DNA of 64,000 nucleotides from Pseudomonas libanensis (GTDB lineage: Bacteria; Pseudomonadota; Gammaproteobacteria; Pseudomonadales; Pseudomonadaceae), in contig NZ_JYLH01000011.1 of NCBI RefSeq assembly GCF_001439685.1, forward strand, positions 62,001 through 126,000, in the 5' to 3' direction. Under the pieces are notes generated by a model. The model was not told the origin of the DNA. It saw only the letters and a list, made by a program, of their open reading frames with translations, and did not search any database. Position numbers and translations under genes: made by a program. Shown here in pieces: positions 34,831 to 43,514 of this stretch. Within the stretch, counting starts at the first letter, position 1, and every line of letters begins with the position of its first letter.

Positions 34831-36006
34831 ATGAGCTTGAATCCAAGAGACGTCGTGATCGTCGACTTCGGTCGTACTCCGATGGGCCGCTCCAAGGGCG
34901 GCATGCACCGCAACACCCGTGCCGAAGACATGTCGGCGCACCTGATCAGCAAGCTGCTGGAACGCAACGTCAAGGTTGATCCGAACGAAGTCGAAGACGT
35001 GATCTGGGGCTGCGTCAACCAGACCCTGGAGCAGGGCTGGAACATCGCACGCATGGCGTCGCTGATGACTCAGATCCCGCACACTGCGGCCGGCCAGACC
35101 GTGAGCCGCCTGTGTGGCTCGTCGATGAGCGCGCTGCACACTGCTGCCCAGGCGATCATGACCGGCAACGGCGATGTATTCGTGGTCGGTGGCGTGGAAC
35201 ACATGGGCCACGTCAGCATGATGCACGGTGTCGATCCTAACCCGCACATGTCGCTGTATGCGGCGAAAGCTTCGGGCATGATGGGTCTGACCGCAGAAAT
35301 GCTCGGCAAAATGCACGGTATCACCCGTGAGGCCCAGGACGCGTTCGGCGTGCGTTCCCACCAGCTCGCCCACAAGGCGACCGTGGAAGGCAAGTTCAAG
35401 GATGAAATCATCCCGATGAACGGCTACGACGAGAACGGCTTCCTGAAACTGTTCGACTACGACGAAACCATTCGTCCGGACACCACCCTGGAAAGCCTGG
35501 CGGCCCTCAAGCCGGCCTTCAACCCAAAGGGCGGCACCGTGACCGCCGGTACGTCGTCGCAAATCACCGACGGTGCCTCGTGCATGATCGTGATGTCGGC
35601 GCAGCGTGCCCAGGACCTGGGTATCCAGCCGCTGGCCGTGATCCGTTCGATGGCAGTGGCGGGTGTGGACCCGGCAATCATGGGCTATGGTCCAGTACCG
35701 GCGACACAAAAAGCCTTGAAGCGCGCAGGCCTGACCATCAACGACATCGACTTCTTCGAGCTCAACGAAGCTTTCGCCGCACAGGCCCTGCCAGTGCTGA
35801 AAGATTTGAAAGTGCTCGACAAGATGAACGAGAAGGTTAACCTGCACGGCGGTGCGATCGCCCTGGGTCACCCATTCGGTTGCTCCGGTGCCCGTATCTC
35901 CGGCACTTTGCTTAATGTGATGAAGCAAAATGGCGGCAACCTTGGGGTTGCAACCATGTGCATTGGTCTCGGCCAAGGCATTTCCACCGTTTTCGAACGC
36001 GTCTAA
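34831..36006 (+). CDS. fadA: 3-ketoacyl-CoA thiolase (FadA, beta subunit)
   Basis: 391 residues. Catalytic residues are Cys95 (SRLCGSSMSALHT), His347 (GHPFGCSG) and Cys377 (TMCIGLGQG), in line with E. coli FadA. It cleaves 3-ketoacyl-CoA with CoA to acetyl-CoA and forms the tetramer with FadB. It is the second gene of fadBA. A strong terminator follows at 36025-36056. Confidence 0.97.
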   Translation: MSLNPRDVVIVDFGRTPMGRSKGGMHRNTRAEDMSAHLISKLLERNVKVDPNEVEDVIWGCVNQTLEQGWNIARMASLMTQIPHTAAGQTVSRLCGSSMSALHTAAQAIMTGNGDVFVVGGVEHMGHVSMMHGVDPNPHMSLYAAKASGMMGLTAEMLGKMHGITREAQDAFGVRSHQLAHKATVEGKFKDEIIPMNGYDENGFLKLFDYDETIRPDTTLESLAALKPAFNPKGGTVTAGTSSQITDGASCMIVMSAQRAQDLGIQPLAVIRSMAVAGVDPAIMGYGPVPATQKALKRAGLTINDIDFFELNEAFAAQALPVLKDLKVLDKMNEKVNLHGGAIALGHPFGCSGARISGTLLNVMKQNGGNLGVATMCIGLGQGISTVFERV

Positions 36007-36024
36007 GCGTTTCGTTGACGGAAG

Positions 36025-36056
36025 CCGGGGCCCAGTGCCCCGGTTTTTGTTTTTTG
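36025..36056 (+). terminator. Intrinsic terminator of fadBA
   Basis: CCGGGGC (36025-36031) pairs with GCCCCGG (36037-36043) around a 5 nt loop, followed by GTTTTTGTTTTTT-like T-runs (36044-36056). Confidence 0.92.
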
Positions 36057-36103
36057 AAACTTTTTAATATTTTTTTTCAACAAATTTTGTAAGGGGCCAG
36101 AGC

Positions 36104-36340
36104 ATGAAAGTCGAACCAGGGCTCTACCAGCATTATAAGGGGCCGCAGTACCGTGTTTTCAGCGTGGCACGCCACTCCGAAACCGAAGAAGAAGTGGTGT
36201 TCTACCAAGCACTGTATGGCGAATACGGCTTTTGGGTACGCCCCTTGAGCATGTTCCTTCAGACCGTCGAAGTTGACGGCGAGCAGGTCCCGCGCTTTGC
36301 TTTGGTCCAGGCCGAACCCAGTCTTTTTAAAGGGCAATAA
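36104..36340 (+). CDS. DUF1653 domain protein
   Basis: 78 residues. The whole protein is the small DUF1653 domain (PGLYQHYKGPQYRVFSVARHSETEEEVVFYQALYG ... VRPLSMF, typical YxHYKGxxY and FWVRPL motifs). Found in many proteobacteria; function unknown. It stands between fadA and topA, as in other pseudomonads. Confidence 0.9.
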   Translation: MKVEPGLYQHYKGPQYRVFSVARHSETEEEVVFYQALYGEYGFWVRPLSMFLQTVEVDGEQVPRFALVQAEPSLFKGQ

Positions 36341-36454
36341 CGGCAGGTCGCGCAGAATGCTGCGCTTGACCTCACCTTGTCGCCACTATATATAGCGTTG
36401 CCGCGTCAGGCGCCAACTGCCTTTCACTTCTCGAATTCAGGAACTTTCCGATCC

Positions 36455-39076
36455 ATGGGCAAATCGCTGGTCATTGTGGAATCCCCGGCTAAGGCCAAGA
36501 CCATCAACAAGTACTTGGGCAACGAGTACGTGGTGAAGTCGAGTATCGGCCATATCCGAGACCTGCCCACCAGCGGTTCGGCTAGCGCCAGCAAGGAGCC
36601 TGCCGCCAAGCGCGGCAAGGCGGCCGCGGGCGAAGGTCCGGTGCTCAGCCCTAAAGAGAAAGCGCGCAAGCAGCTGGTCTCGCGCATGGGTGTGGATCCG
36701 GACCATGGCTGGAAGGCCAAGTACGAAATCCTTCCGGGCAAGGAAAAGGTCATCGAAGAGCTGCGCCGGCTCGCCAAGGATGCCGACACCATCTATCTCG
36801 CGACGGACTTGGACCGCGAAGGGGAAGCCATTGCCTGGCACCTGCGCGAAGCCATCGGCGGTGATGACAGCCGCTACAAGCGCGTGGTGTTCAACGAAAT
36901 CACCAAGAAAGCCATCCAGGAAGCCTTCTCCAAGCCGGGGGAGCTGGACATCGACCGCGTCAACGCCCAGCAGGCCCGTCGTTTCCTCGATCGCGTGGTG
37001 GGCTACATGGTCTCGCCACTGCTATGGGCGAAGATCGCCCGTGGTTTGTCCGCCGGCCGTGTGCAATCGGTAGCGGTCAAGCTGGTGGTAGAGCGTGAAC
37101 GCGAAATCCGTGCGTTCAACCCCGAAGAATACTGGGAAGTCCACGCCGATCTCGGCACCGCCAAGGGCGCCAGCGTGCGCTTCGAAGTGACCCGTGAGAA
37201 AGGCGAGGCCTTCAAGCCGCTGAACGAAGCCCAGGCCATGGCTGCGCTGGAAAAGCTCAAGGCTTCCAGCTACAGCATCGTCAAGCGCGAAGACAAACCG
37301 ACCAGCAGCAAGCCGTCGGCGCCGTTCATCACCTCCACCCTGCAACAGGCTGCGAGCAACCGCCTTGGCTTCGGGGTGAAGAAGACCATGATGATGGCCC
37401 AGCGTCTGTACGAAGCCGGCTACATCACTTATATGCGTACCGACTCCACCAACCTGTCGCAAGACGCAGTGGCGATGGCGCGTACCTATATCGAAAGCGA
37501 ATTCGGCAAGAAGTACCTGCCGGAGAAGCCGAACGTCTACAGCAGCAAAGAGGGCGCCCAGGAGGCTCACGAAGCGATTCGTCCTTCCGATGCCAACACC
37601 GAGCCCTCCAAGCTGAGCGGCATGGAGCGCGACGCTGAGCGCCTCTACGAGCTGATCTGGCGCCAGTTCCTGGCCTGCCAGATGCTGCCGGCGCAATACC
37701 TGTCTACCACTGTCAGTGTGGGCGCTGGCGACTTCGAGCTGCGTGCCAAGGGCCGTATCCTCAAGTTCGACGGCTACACCCGCGTCATGCCGCAAATCGC
37801 CAAGCCAGGCGATGACGATGTGCTGCCGGACATGGCCCAAGGCGATACGTTGAAGCTGATCAAGCTCGACCCGTCCCAGCACTTCACCAAGCCGCCGGCG
37901 CGCTATTCGGAAGCCAGCCTGGTGAAGGAGATGGAAAAACGCGGTATCGGTCGCCCGTCGACCTATGCGGCGATCATCTCCACCATTCAAGACCGCGGCT
38001 ACGTCGCGTTGCACAACCGTCGTTTCTATTCGGAAAAGATGGGCGACATCGTTACCGAGCGCCTGTCCGAGAGCTTCTCCAACCTGATGGACTACGGCTT
38101 CACCGCCGGTATGGAAGAGAATCTCGATGACGTGGCCCAGGGCGAGCGCGACTGGAAAAACGTGCTCGACGAGTTCTACGGCGACTTCAAGAAAAAGCTT
38201 GAAGTGGCTGAAAGCCCTGAGAGCGGCATGCGTGCCAACCAGCCGGTGATGACCGACATCCCGTGCCTGACCTGTGGTCGTCCGATGCAGATTCGTACTG
38301 CGTCAACCGGCGTGTTCCTCGGTTGCTCGGGTTACAGCCTGCCGCCGAAAGAGCGCTGCAAGGCGACCGTCAACCTGGTGCCGGGTGATGAGATCGCGGC
38401 CGATGACGAGGGCGAATCCGAGTCGCTGGTATTGCGTGGCAAGCACCGCTGCCCGATCTGCAGCACGGCGATGGACGCCTACCTGCTGGACGAGAAGCAC
38501 AAGCTGCACATCTGCGGTAACAACCCTGATTGCAATGGCTACGAGATTGAAGAGGGCACCTACCGCATCAAGGGCTACGAAGGCCCGAGCCTGGAATGCG
38601 ACAAGTGCGGCAGCGAGATGCAGCTCAAGACCGGTCGTTTCGGCAAGTTCTTCGGCTGCACCAACCCCACGTGCAAAAACACCCGCAAACTGCTGAAAAG
38701 CGGTGACGCGGCGCCGCCGAAGATGGACCCGGTGAAAATGCCCGAGCTCAAGTGCGAGAAGGTCAACGACACCTACATCCTGCGTGACGGTGCGTCGGGG
38801 CTGTTCCTGGCTGCGAGCCAGTTCCCGAAAAACCGCGAGACCCGTGCGCCACTGGTGATGGAGATCGTGCCGCACAAGGACGAGATCGATCCCAAGTATC
38901 ACTTCCTGTGTGAAGCGCCGAAGAAGGACCCGGATGGTCGTCCAGCCGTGATCCGCTACAGCCGCAAGACCAAGGAGCAGTACGTGCAGACCGAAGTGGA
39001 CGGCAAGCCTACCGGCTGGAAAGCGTTCTACGACGGTGGCAAGTGGAAGGTCGAGGACAAGCGCCAGGGCGCTTGA
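36455..39076 (+). CDS. topA: DNA topoisomerase I
   Basis: 873 residues, typical TopA. It relaxes negative supercoils through a 5'-phosphotyrosine. The TOPRIM domain opens with SLVIVESPAKAKTINKYLG, the acidic DLDREGEAIAWH region follows, and the nucleophile is Tyr326 in YITYMRTDSTN. The C-terminus holds C4 zinc fingers (CLTCGRP...GCSGY, CPICSTA...CGNNPDC, CDKCGSE...GCTNPTC). The ATG at 36455 opens with MGKSLVI; the frame back to 36377 is not needed. Confidence 0.97.
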   Translation: MGKSLVIVESPAKAKTINKYLGNEYVVKSSIGHIRDLPTSGSASASKEPAAKRGKAAAGEGPVLSPKEKARKQLVSRMGVDPDHGWKAKYEILPGKEKVIEELRRLAKDADTIYLATDLDREGEAIAWHLREAIGGDDSRYKRVVFNEITKKAIQEAFSKPGELDIDRVNAQQARRFLDRVVGYMVSPLLWAKIARGLSAGRVQSVAVKLVVEREREIRAFNPEEYWEVHADLGTAKGASVRFEVTREKGEAFKPLNEAQAMAALEKLKASSYSIVKREDKPTSSKPSAPFITSTLQQAASNRLGFGVKKTMMMAQRLYEAGYITYMRTDSTNLSQDAVAMARTYIESEFGKKYLPEKPNVYSSKEGAQEAHEAIRPSDANTEPSKLSGMERDAERLYELIWRQFLACQMLPAQYLSTTVSVGAGDFELRAKGRILKFDGYTRVMPQIAKPGDDDVLPDMAQGDTLKLIKLDPSQHFTKPPARYSEASLVKEMEKRGIGRPSTYAAIISTIQDRGYVALHNRRFYSEKMGDIVTERLSESFSNLMDYGFTAGMEENLDDVAQGERDWKNVLDEFYGDFKKKLEVAESPESGMRANQPVMTDIPCLTCGRPMQIRTASTGVFLGCSGYSLPPKERCKATVNLVPGDEIAADDEGESESLVLRGKHRCPICSTAMDAYLLDEKHKLHICGNNPDCNGYEIEEGTYRIKGYEGPSLECDKCGSEMQLKTGRFGKFFGCTNPTCKNTRKLLKSGDAAPPKMDPVKMPELKCEKVNDTYILRDGASGLFLAASQFPKNRETRAPLVMEIVPHKDEIDPKYHFLCEAPKKDPDGRPAVIRYSRKTKEQYVQTEVDGKPTGWKAFYDGGKWKVEDKRQGA

Positions 39077-39099
39077 TCCATCGCATGTGCTGAAGATCC

Positions 39100-39194
39100 A
39101 AATGTGGGAGGGGGCTTGCCCCCGATATAGGTGTATGAGTCGACATGTGTATGACTGATGCACCGCTATCGGGGGCAAGCCCCCTCCCACATTT
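39100..39194. repeat. REPIN, perfect 28 bp arms (GGGGG family)
   Basis: Left arm AAATGTGGGAGGGGGCTTGC... (39100-39127) and right arm 39167-39194 are perfect complements over 28 bases, with a 39 nt loop. It lies just after topA and can act as its terminator. Confidence 0.92.
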
Positions 39195-39270
39195 GCACTT
39201 GCAGCACGTGCGGCCGTTCCGTGACACTGTTCAGCCAGCATCACGCCTATTCGTTGTGGAGATTGCCGTC

Positions 39271-39792
39271 ATGGCCAACGAACTCTATACCCGTACCAAT
39301 CAGAAAATTTACTTCGCGGGTTTGTCCCTGGAGGCCCTTGGCCGTGCCGAGGAAGGGAAGGAGATGAACGCCATCGCGCTGGTCCAGGCGGGGCGCGAGG
39401 CGGCCTTGTTCCATCTGTATGGCGCCTTGCTGGGGCTGTGCCATGAAATCGCCGGGTTCTATCGCTTGCCCCAGGCCGGTTCGCCCCGTGCGGAAATGAT
39501 CGTGAATCGTGAAGTGCTGGATTCCATGGCCATCCCTGAGTTGGCCGAGTTGGTGGAAATGGCCCAGAGCCCTGACAGTTGGGTGGCGCGGCTGCTCAAG
39601 GCGCATGCGGATATGTTTCAGCCGCCGCGTATTCCCCATGTGCCCAAGGGCGATGTCACCAGGCCGCTGATCGTCGCCGTGGCGTTGGAACAGGATGAGC
39701 CTAAGCCCCTGAGTCGCGAAGAGTTGGAAAGCTGGCGCCAGGAGCTGAAAAAGATGGCGCTGCGTTTTCGTGAAGGATTGAACGAGTGCTGA
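39271..39792 (+). CDS. Conserved hypothetical protein (DUF6586-like)
   Basis: 173 residues, mostly helical and acidic, with no membrane segment. Starts MANELYTRTNQKIYFAGLSLE and includes EEGKEMNAIALVQAGREAALFHLYGALLGLCHEIAG, a pattern seen in small pseudomonad proteins next to topA (DUF6586-like). GGAG at 39258-39261 lies 9 nt before the ATG. Its function is not known. Confidence 0.75.
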   Translation: MANELYTRTNQKIYFAGLSLEALGRAEEGKEMNAIALVQAGREAALFHLYGALLGLCHEIAGFYRLPQAGSPRAEMIVNREVLDSMAIPELAELVEMAQSPDSWVARLLKAHADMFQPPRIPHVPKGDVTRPLIVAVALEQDEPKPLSREELESWRQELKKMALRFREGLNEC

Positions 39793-39907
39793 AAGTGGGC
39801 ACTTGCCTGGCACCATTCATCACGCGGTAAAGAAACCTGCCCAGTTACCCTGCGAGGCTGGGTGGATGACTGATATAATCCCGGCCTTTCGTGGAGAACA
39901 GACTTTT

Positions 39908-40141
39908 ATGCCAACGTCCTTTCTGGAAATTGTTGAACTGCCTGATGGCCGAATTGAACTGCGCCGAGCTGAGGACGAAGGTTCTCTGGTCATTCTGGAT
40001 TTCTCCGAAGATGCCAAAGTGTTCCTGCAGGGTCAGCATGTGGAAGTGGCTAAGGCCATGTTGAGCGTAGGCGTGCAGATGGCTGGTCGCCTGGCGGAAG
40101 GCGAGCCTGAGAAAGACGACGGCCCGCGGGTTCTTCACTGA
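39908..40141 (+). CDS. Small conserved protein next to lexA-sulA, function unknown
   Basis: 77 residues, acidic, a compact beta-rich piece (TSFLEIVELPDGRIELRRAEDEGSLVILDF) followed by a helix (EVAKAMLSVGVQMAGRLAEG). GGAGA lies about 10 nt before the ATG and a TATAAT at 39874-39879 is a plausible -10 box. It converges on sulA. Conserved at the same position in other pseudomonads, so a real gene. Confidence 0.7.
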   Translation: MPTSFLEIVELPDGRIELRRAEDEGSLVILDFSEDAKVFLQGQHVEVAKAMLSVGVQMAGRLAEGEPEKDDGPRVLH

Positions 40142-40174
40142 GCCCAGGTAACAAGCTCACCACGACAAGCCTTT

Positions 40175-40648
40175 CTATCCCAAGCGAATATTCAAGCTCT
40201 GTGCATCACCCGTGCGTGCGGCACTGATCAGCTGTTGCTTGGCGCTGGCATTCAGCGGATTCAACCAACTCACCACCGTATGACTACGACCCAGGCGCAA
40301 GGCTTCGCAGGTCAGCTGTTGGGCGCTCTGCGTTCCGCGTGGTTGCAGCAACAGGATGCGCTCGCGGTTGAGGCCGGCCTCCCGCAGCCAAGCCTGGGTC
40401 AGGCTGGCGGGCGGGGCGATCAGCGTCAGCCAGCGTGCGTCCTTGTCTTCGCTCAATTCGCGCAAGATGGGAGCCAGCAGGCTCAGGCAGCTCCCAGCCG
40501 CACCGCGCAACGACAATTCACTGAACGCCTCAGGTTCGCCGCCCCAGGGGGCCTCGACCGTTTCCTTGAGGATGGGCGCAAGGGGTTGGGCCATGAAGGC
40601 CTCGAACAGCGACAGTTGGGTGTGTTGTGGGGTGTGCACGAGCTGCAT
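40175..40648 (-). CDS. sulA: SOS cell-division inhibitor SulA
   Basis: 157 residues. It resembles the SulA/RecA-like fold that binds FtsZ and blocks Z-ring formation after DNA damage: SLLAPILRELSEDKDARWLTLIAPP, LREAGLNRERILLLQPR and SHTVVSWLNPL are typical. AAGGAGGCATC precedes the ATG at 40648. It follows lexA at 10 nt on the same strand, so it is the second gene of the lexA operon and should be induced with it. The open frame to 40681 has no supporting start. Confidence 0.9.
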   Translation of the reverse strand: MQLVHTPQHTQLSLFEAFMAQPLAPILKETVEAPWGGEPEAFSELSLRGAAGSCLSLLAPILRELSEDKDARWLTLIAPPASLTQAWLREAGLNRERILLLQPRGTQSAQQLTCEALRLGRSHTVVSWLNPLNASAKQQLISAARTGDAQSLNIRLG

Positions 40649-40658
40649 GATGCCTCCT

Positions 40659-41267
40659 TTAGCGGCGAATGACGCCGACACTCAAGCCTTCGATCACCAG
40701 GTCCTGGTCTTTCAGGTTGACTTCGATCGGAGCAAACTCAGGGTTCTCGGCCAGTAGCCAGACCTTGCTGCCTTCACGCTTGAAGCGTTTGACGGTGACC
40801 TCATCGCCGATACGGGCCACGACGATCTGGCCATTGCGGGCTTCGCGGGTGGTGTGGACGGCCAGCAGGTCGCCATCGAAAATGCCCACGTCCTTCATGC
40901 TCATGCCGTGCACGCGCAACAGGTAGTCGGCGCGAGGATGGAAGAACGTCGGGTTGATGTTGCAGGATTCCTCGACGTGCTGCTGCGCCAGGATCGGCGC
41001 ACCGGCGGCGACGCGACCTATGATCGGCAATGTCGATTCGTCGGCCTTGGCTTCGAAGCCAGGGATTCGAATACCTCGCGAGGCACCCGGGGTCATCTCG
41101 ATCGCGCCTTTGCGGGCGAGAGCCTTGAGGTGCTCCTCTGCGGCGTTCGGGGACTTGAATCCCAATTCCAGGGCAATCTCCGCGCGGGTCGGCGGGTAAC
41201 CATTGTCATCAAGGCAGCGCTTGATAAAAGCCAGAATCTCAGCTTGGCGTGGCGTCAGTTTTAGCAT
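40659..41267 (-). CDS. lexA: LexA repressor
   Basis: 202 residues. The N-terminal winged helix binds SOS boxes (LTPRQAEILAFIKRCLDDNG; the recognition helix is TRAEIALELGF). Self-cleavage occurs at Ala88-Gly89 (RVAAGAPILAQ), with Ser123 (HGMSMKD) and Lys160 (VTVKRF) as catalytic dyad. RecA-ssDNA triggers cleavage. Two LexA boxes lie directly upstream at 41278-41293 and 41297-41312, so it represses itself and sulA. Confidence 0.97.
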   Translation of the reverse strand: MLKLTPRQAEILAFIKRCLDDNGYPPTRAEIALELGFKSPNAAEEHLKALARKGAIEMTPGASRGIRIPGFEAKADESTLPIIGRVAAGAPILAQQHVEESCNINPTFFHPRADYLLRVHGMSMKDVGIFDGDLLAVHTTREARNGQIVVARIGDEVTVKRFKREGSKVWLLAENPEFAPIEVNLKDQDLVIEGLSVGVIRR

Positions 41268-41277
41268 GTTGATCGCT

Positions 41278-41293
41278 CTGTCTTTTTATACAG
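41278..41293. promoter_or_regulatory. LexA box 1 (lexA operator)
   Basis: CTGTCTTTTTATACAG fits the consensus CTGT-N8-ACAG exactly. It is 10 nt from the lexA start codon. Confidence 0.9.
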
Positions 41294-41296
41294 TGA

Positions 41297-41312
41297 CTGG
41301 GATTATATACAG
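41297..41312. promoter_or_regulatory. LexA box 2 (lexA operator)
   Basis: CTGGGATTATATACAG fits CTGT-N8-ACAG with one mismatch. It is 3 nt upstream of box 1, giving a tandem operator like that of E. coli lexA. Confidence 0.85.
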
Positions 41313-41471
41313 TAGACTGCGCTTGGCAATCATCCTTTTCATCGACTCCGCTGGACGGTCATGCGTCCTCCTTCCTACAGCCCAGGAATAGTGCTGCCTA
41401 CAGAGCGTGAAGGATGTGATTAAATAGCCATGCAAGTGATGACTGCCCGGCCGGAAAACGAACCCGCAGGC

Positions 41472-41500
41472 TTGACAAGACATACTCTGAAACGTATGTT
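41472..41500 (+). promoter_or_regulatory. psrA promoter (-35 TTGACA, -10 TATGTT)
   Basis: TTGACA (41472-41477) and TATGTT (41495-41500) are separated by 17 nt. The -10 lies inside the first PsrA-type palindrome. It would place the transcript start near 41507, just before the psrA ribosome site. Confidence 0.75.
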
Positions 41501-41515
41501 TCAAACAAGTGTTTG
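41489..41515. promoter_or_regulatory. Two overlapping PsrA-type operator palindromes
   Basis: GAAACGTATGTTTC (41489-41502) and CAAACAAGTGTTTG (41502-41515) both fit (G/C)AAAC-N4-GTTT(G/C), the published PsrA motif. They sit on the -10 and the start point of the psrA promoter, the geometry of autorepression. Long-chain fatty acids are known to release PsrA. Confidence 0.85.
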
Positions 41516-41530
41516 TCAGGCGGAGTAGCC

Positions 41531-42238
41531 ATGGCCCAGTCGGAAACCGTTGAACGCATTCTCGATGCTGCCGAGCAGCTGTTCGCGGAAAAAGGATTTG
41601 CTGAAACCTCGCTGCGGCTGATCACCAGCAAGGCGGGGGTCAACCTTGCCGCCGTGAACTACCATTTCGGCTCAAAAAAAGCCCTGATACAGGCGGTTTT
41701 CTCACGCTTCCTGGGGCCATTCTGCGCCAGTCTTGATCGTGAGCTGGAGCGCCGCCAGGCCAAGGCCGATCACAAGCCGAGCCTGGAAGACCTGCTGGAA
41801 ATCCTCGTTGAGCAAGCGTTGGTCGTGCAGCCACGCAGCGGCAACGACCTGTCGATCTTCATGCGTTTGCTGGGCCTGGCGTTCAGCCAGAGCCAGGGCC
41901 ACCTGCGGCGTTACCTGGAAGACATGTACGGCAAGGTGTTCCGCCGCTATATGCTGCTGGTCAACGAAGCTGCTCCGCGTATTCCGCCTATCGAGCTGTT
42001 CTGGCGCGTGCATTTCATGCTCGGCGCTGCAGCCTTCAGCATGTCCGGTATCAAGGCTTTGCGGGCGATTGCCGAGACCGATTTCGGGGTGAACACATCC
42101 ATTGAGCAGGTGATGCGCCTGATGGTGCCGTTTCTCGCGGCCGGCATGCGCGCCGAAACCGGCGTCACCGACCCGGCCATGGCCTCTGCGCAGCTGCGCC
42201 CGCGCAGCAAAACCGTGCCAACCGCCGCCAAGGTTTGA
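41531..42238 (+). CDS. psrA: TetR-family fatty-acid-responsive regulator PsrA
   Basis: 235 residues. The N-terminal helix-turn-helix (VERILDAAEQLFAEKGFAETSLRLITSKAGVNLAAVNYHFGSKKALIQAV, about 6-55) is followed by the all-helical ligand domain. Gene order next to lexA and nagZ matches psrA of other pseudomonads, where it controls rpoS and beta-oxidation genes. GGAG at 41522-41525 supports the ATG at 41531. The two palindromes in its promoter support autoregulation. Confidence 0.9.
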   Translation: MAQSETVERILDAAEQLFAEKGFAETSLRLITSKAGVNLAAVNYHFGSKKALIQAVFSRFLGPFCASLDRELERRQAKADHKPSLEDLLEILVEQALVVQPRSGNDLSIFMRLLGLAFSQSQGHLRRYLEDMYGKVFRRYMLLVNEAAPRIPPIELFWRVHFMLGAAAFSMSGIKALRAIAETDFGVNTSIEQVMRLMVPFLAAGMRAETGVTDPAMASAQLRPRSKTVPTAAKV

Positions 42239-42374
42239 CCGGCCCCGGGTGTGCGCGGCCGCTTGCATCCGCTAAGCTAGCCGCCATGCCGATTTCAGCT
42301 ATCTATTCGCAACCCGCCGTGCTTGCCTTGTCTGGTAAGGGCGATGGGTTGTGTGCGTTATTTAAGGAAGGTTT

Positions 42375-43385
42375 ATGACTGCTGCCCTGCAAGGTTCTTT
42401 GATGGTCGACGTGGCCGGTACCTGGCTGACGGCCGAGGATCGCCATCTGTTGCGCCAGCCGGAAGTGGGCGGCCTGATCATTTTTGCGCGCAATATCGAG
42501 CACCCGCGCCAGGTGCGCGAGTTGAGCGCGGCGATTCGCGCAGTGCGCCCGGACCTGCTGCTGGCGGTCGACCAGGAAGGTGGCCGAGTACAGCGCCTGC
42601 GCCAAGGCTTCGTGCGCCTGCCGGCCATGCGCGCCTTGGCCGATAACCCCAACGCTGAATACCTGGCCGAGCAGTGTGGCTGGGTCATGGCCACCGAAGT
42701 ACTGGCCGTGGGCCTTGACCTGAGTTTCGCCCCAGTGCTGGACCTGGATTACCAGCGCAGCGCCGTGGTCGGCACCCGTGCATTCGAAGGTGACCCCGAG
42801 CGTGCCGCCGTGCTCGCTGGCGCCTTCATCCGTGGCATGAACAGCGCCGGTATGGCCGCCACCGGCAAGCACTTCCCCGGCCATGGTTGGGCCGAGGCCG
42901 ATTCCCACGTCGCGATTCCCAATGACGAGCGCAGCCTGGAACAAATTCGCGCCAATGATCTGGTGCCTTTCGCACGCTTGAGCAAGCAATTGGCCGCCGT
43001 GATGCCGGCGCACGTTATCTACCCGCAGGTCGACAGCCAGCCTGCTGGCTTCTCACGCCGCTGGTTGCAGGACATCCTGCGCGGTGAGTTGCAGTTTGAT
43101 GGGGTGATCTTCAGTGATGACCTGTCCATGGCCGGCGCCCATGTGGTCGGCGATGCGGCCAGTCGTATCGAAGCGGCACTGACCGCCGGCTGTGACATGG
43201 GCTTGGTGTGCAATGACCGTGCGGCTGCCGAGCTGGCGCTGAGTGCAGCGCAGCGGATGAAGGTCACACCGTCGGCGCGGATTGCGCGTATGCGTGGGCA
43301 GGCGGTTGCGTCGACTGATTACAAACAGGATCCGCGCTGGTTGGCGGCCCTCACAGCGTTGCGGGACGCTCAGCTGATTGAATAG
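42375..43385 (+). CDS. nagZ: Beta-N-acetylglucosaminidase NagZ
   Basis: 336 residues, GH3 family, cytoplasmic. It releases GlcNAc from 1,6-anhydro-muropeptides in cell-wall recycling. Signatures are LLAVDQEGGRVQRLRQGF (the substrate loop), KHFPGHGWAEADSHV (catalytic His-Asp dyad loop) and FSDDLSMAGA (the nucleophile Asp). AAGGAAGG precedes the ATG. It connects functionally with the Slt lytic transglycosylase, also in this window. Confidence 0.95.
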   Translation: MTAALQGSLMVDVAGTWLTAEDRHLLRQPEVGGLIIFARNIEHPRQVRELSAAIRAVRPDLLLAVDQEGGRVQRLRQGFVRLPAMRALADNPNAEYLAEQCGWVMATEVLAVGLDLSFAPVLDLDYQRSAVVGTRAFEGDPERAAVLAGAFIRGMNSAGMAATGKHFPGHGWAEADSHVAIPNDERSLEQIRANDLVPFARLSKQLAAVMPAHVIYPQVDSQPAGFSRRWLQDILRGELQFDGVIFSDDLSMAGAHVVGDAASRIEAALTAGCDMGLVCNDRAAAELALSAAQRMKVTPSARIARMRGQAVASTDYKQDPRWLAALTALRDAQLIE

Positions 43386-43514
43386 ACGCCGCCTGTGCTG
43401 TTAAGAGGTTTGGCGTAGGAAGCGTCTGAATGTGGCTGTGGCTGTCTCTTACTACCTTGTAGGAGTCGCCCTGCTTTAAAACTCGTTGCTGACCGCTGTA
43501 GAGTTCGGCTCCAT

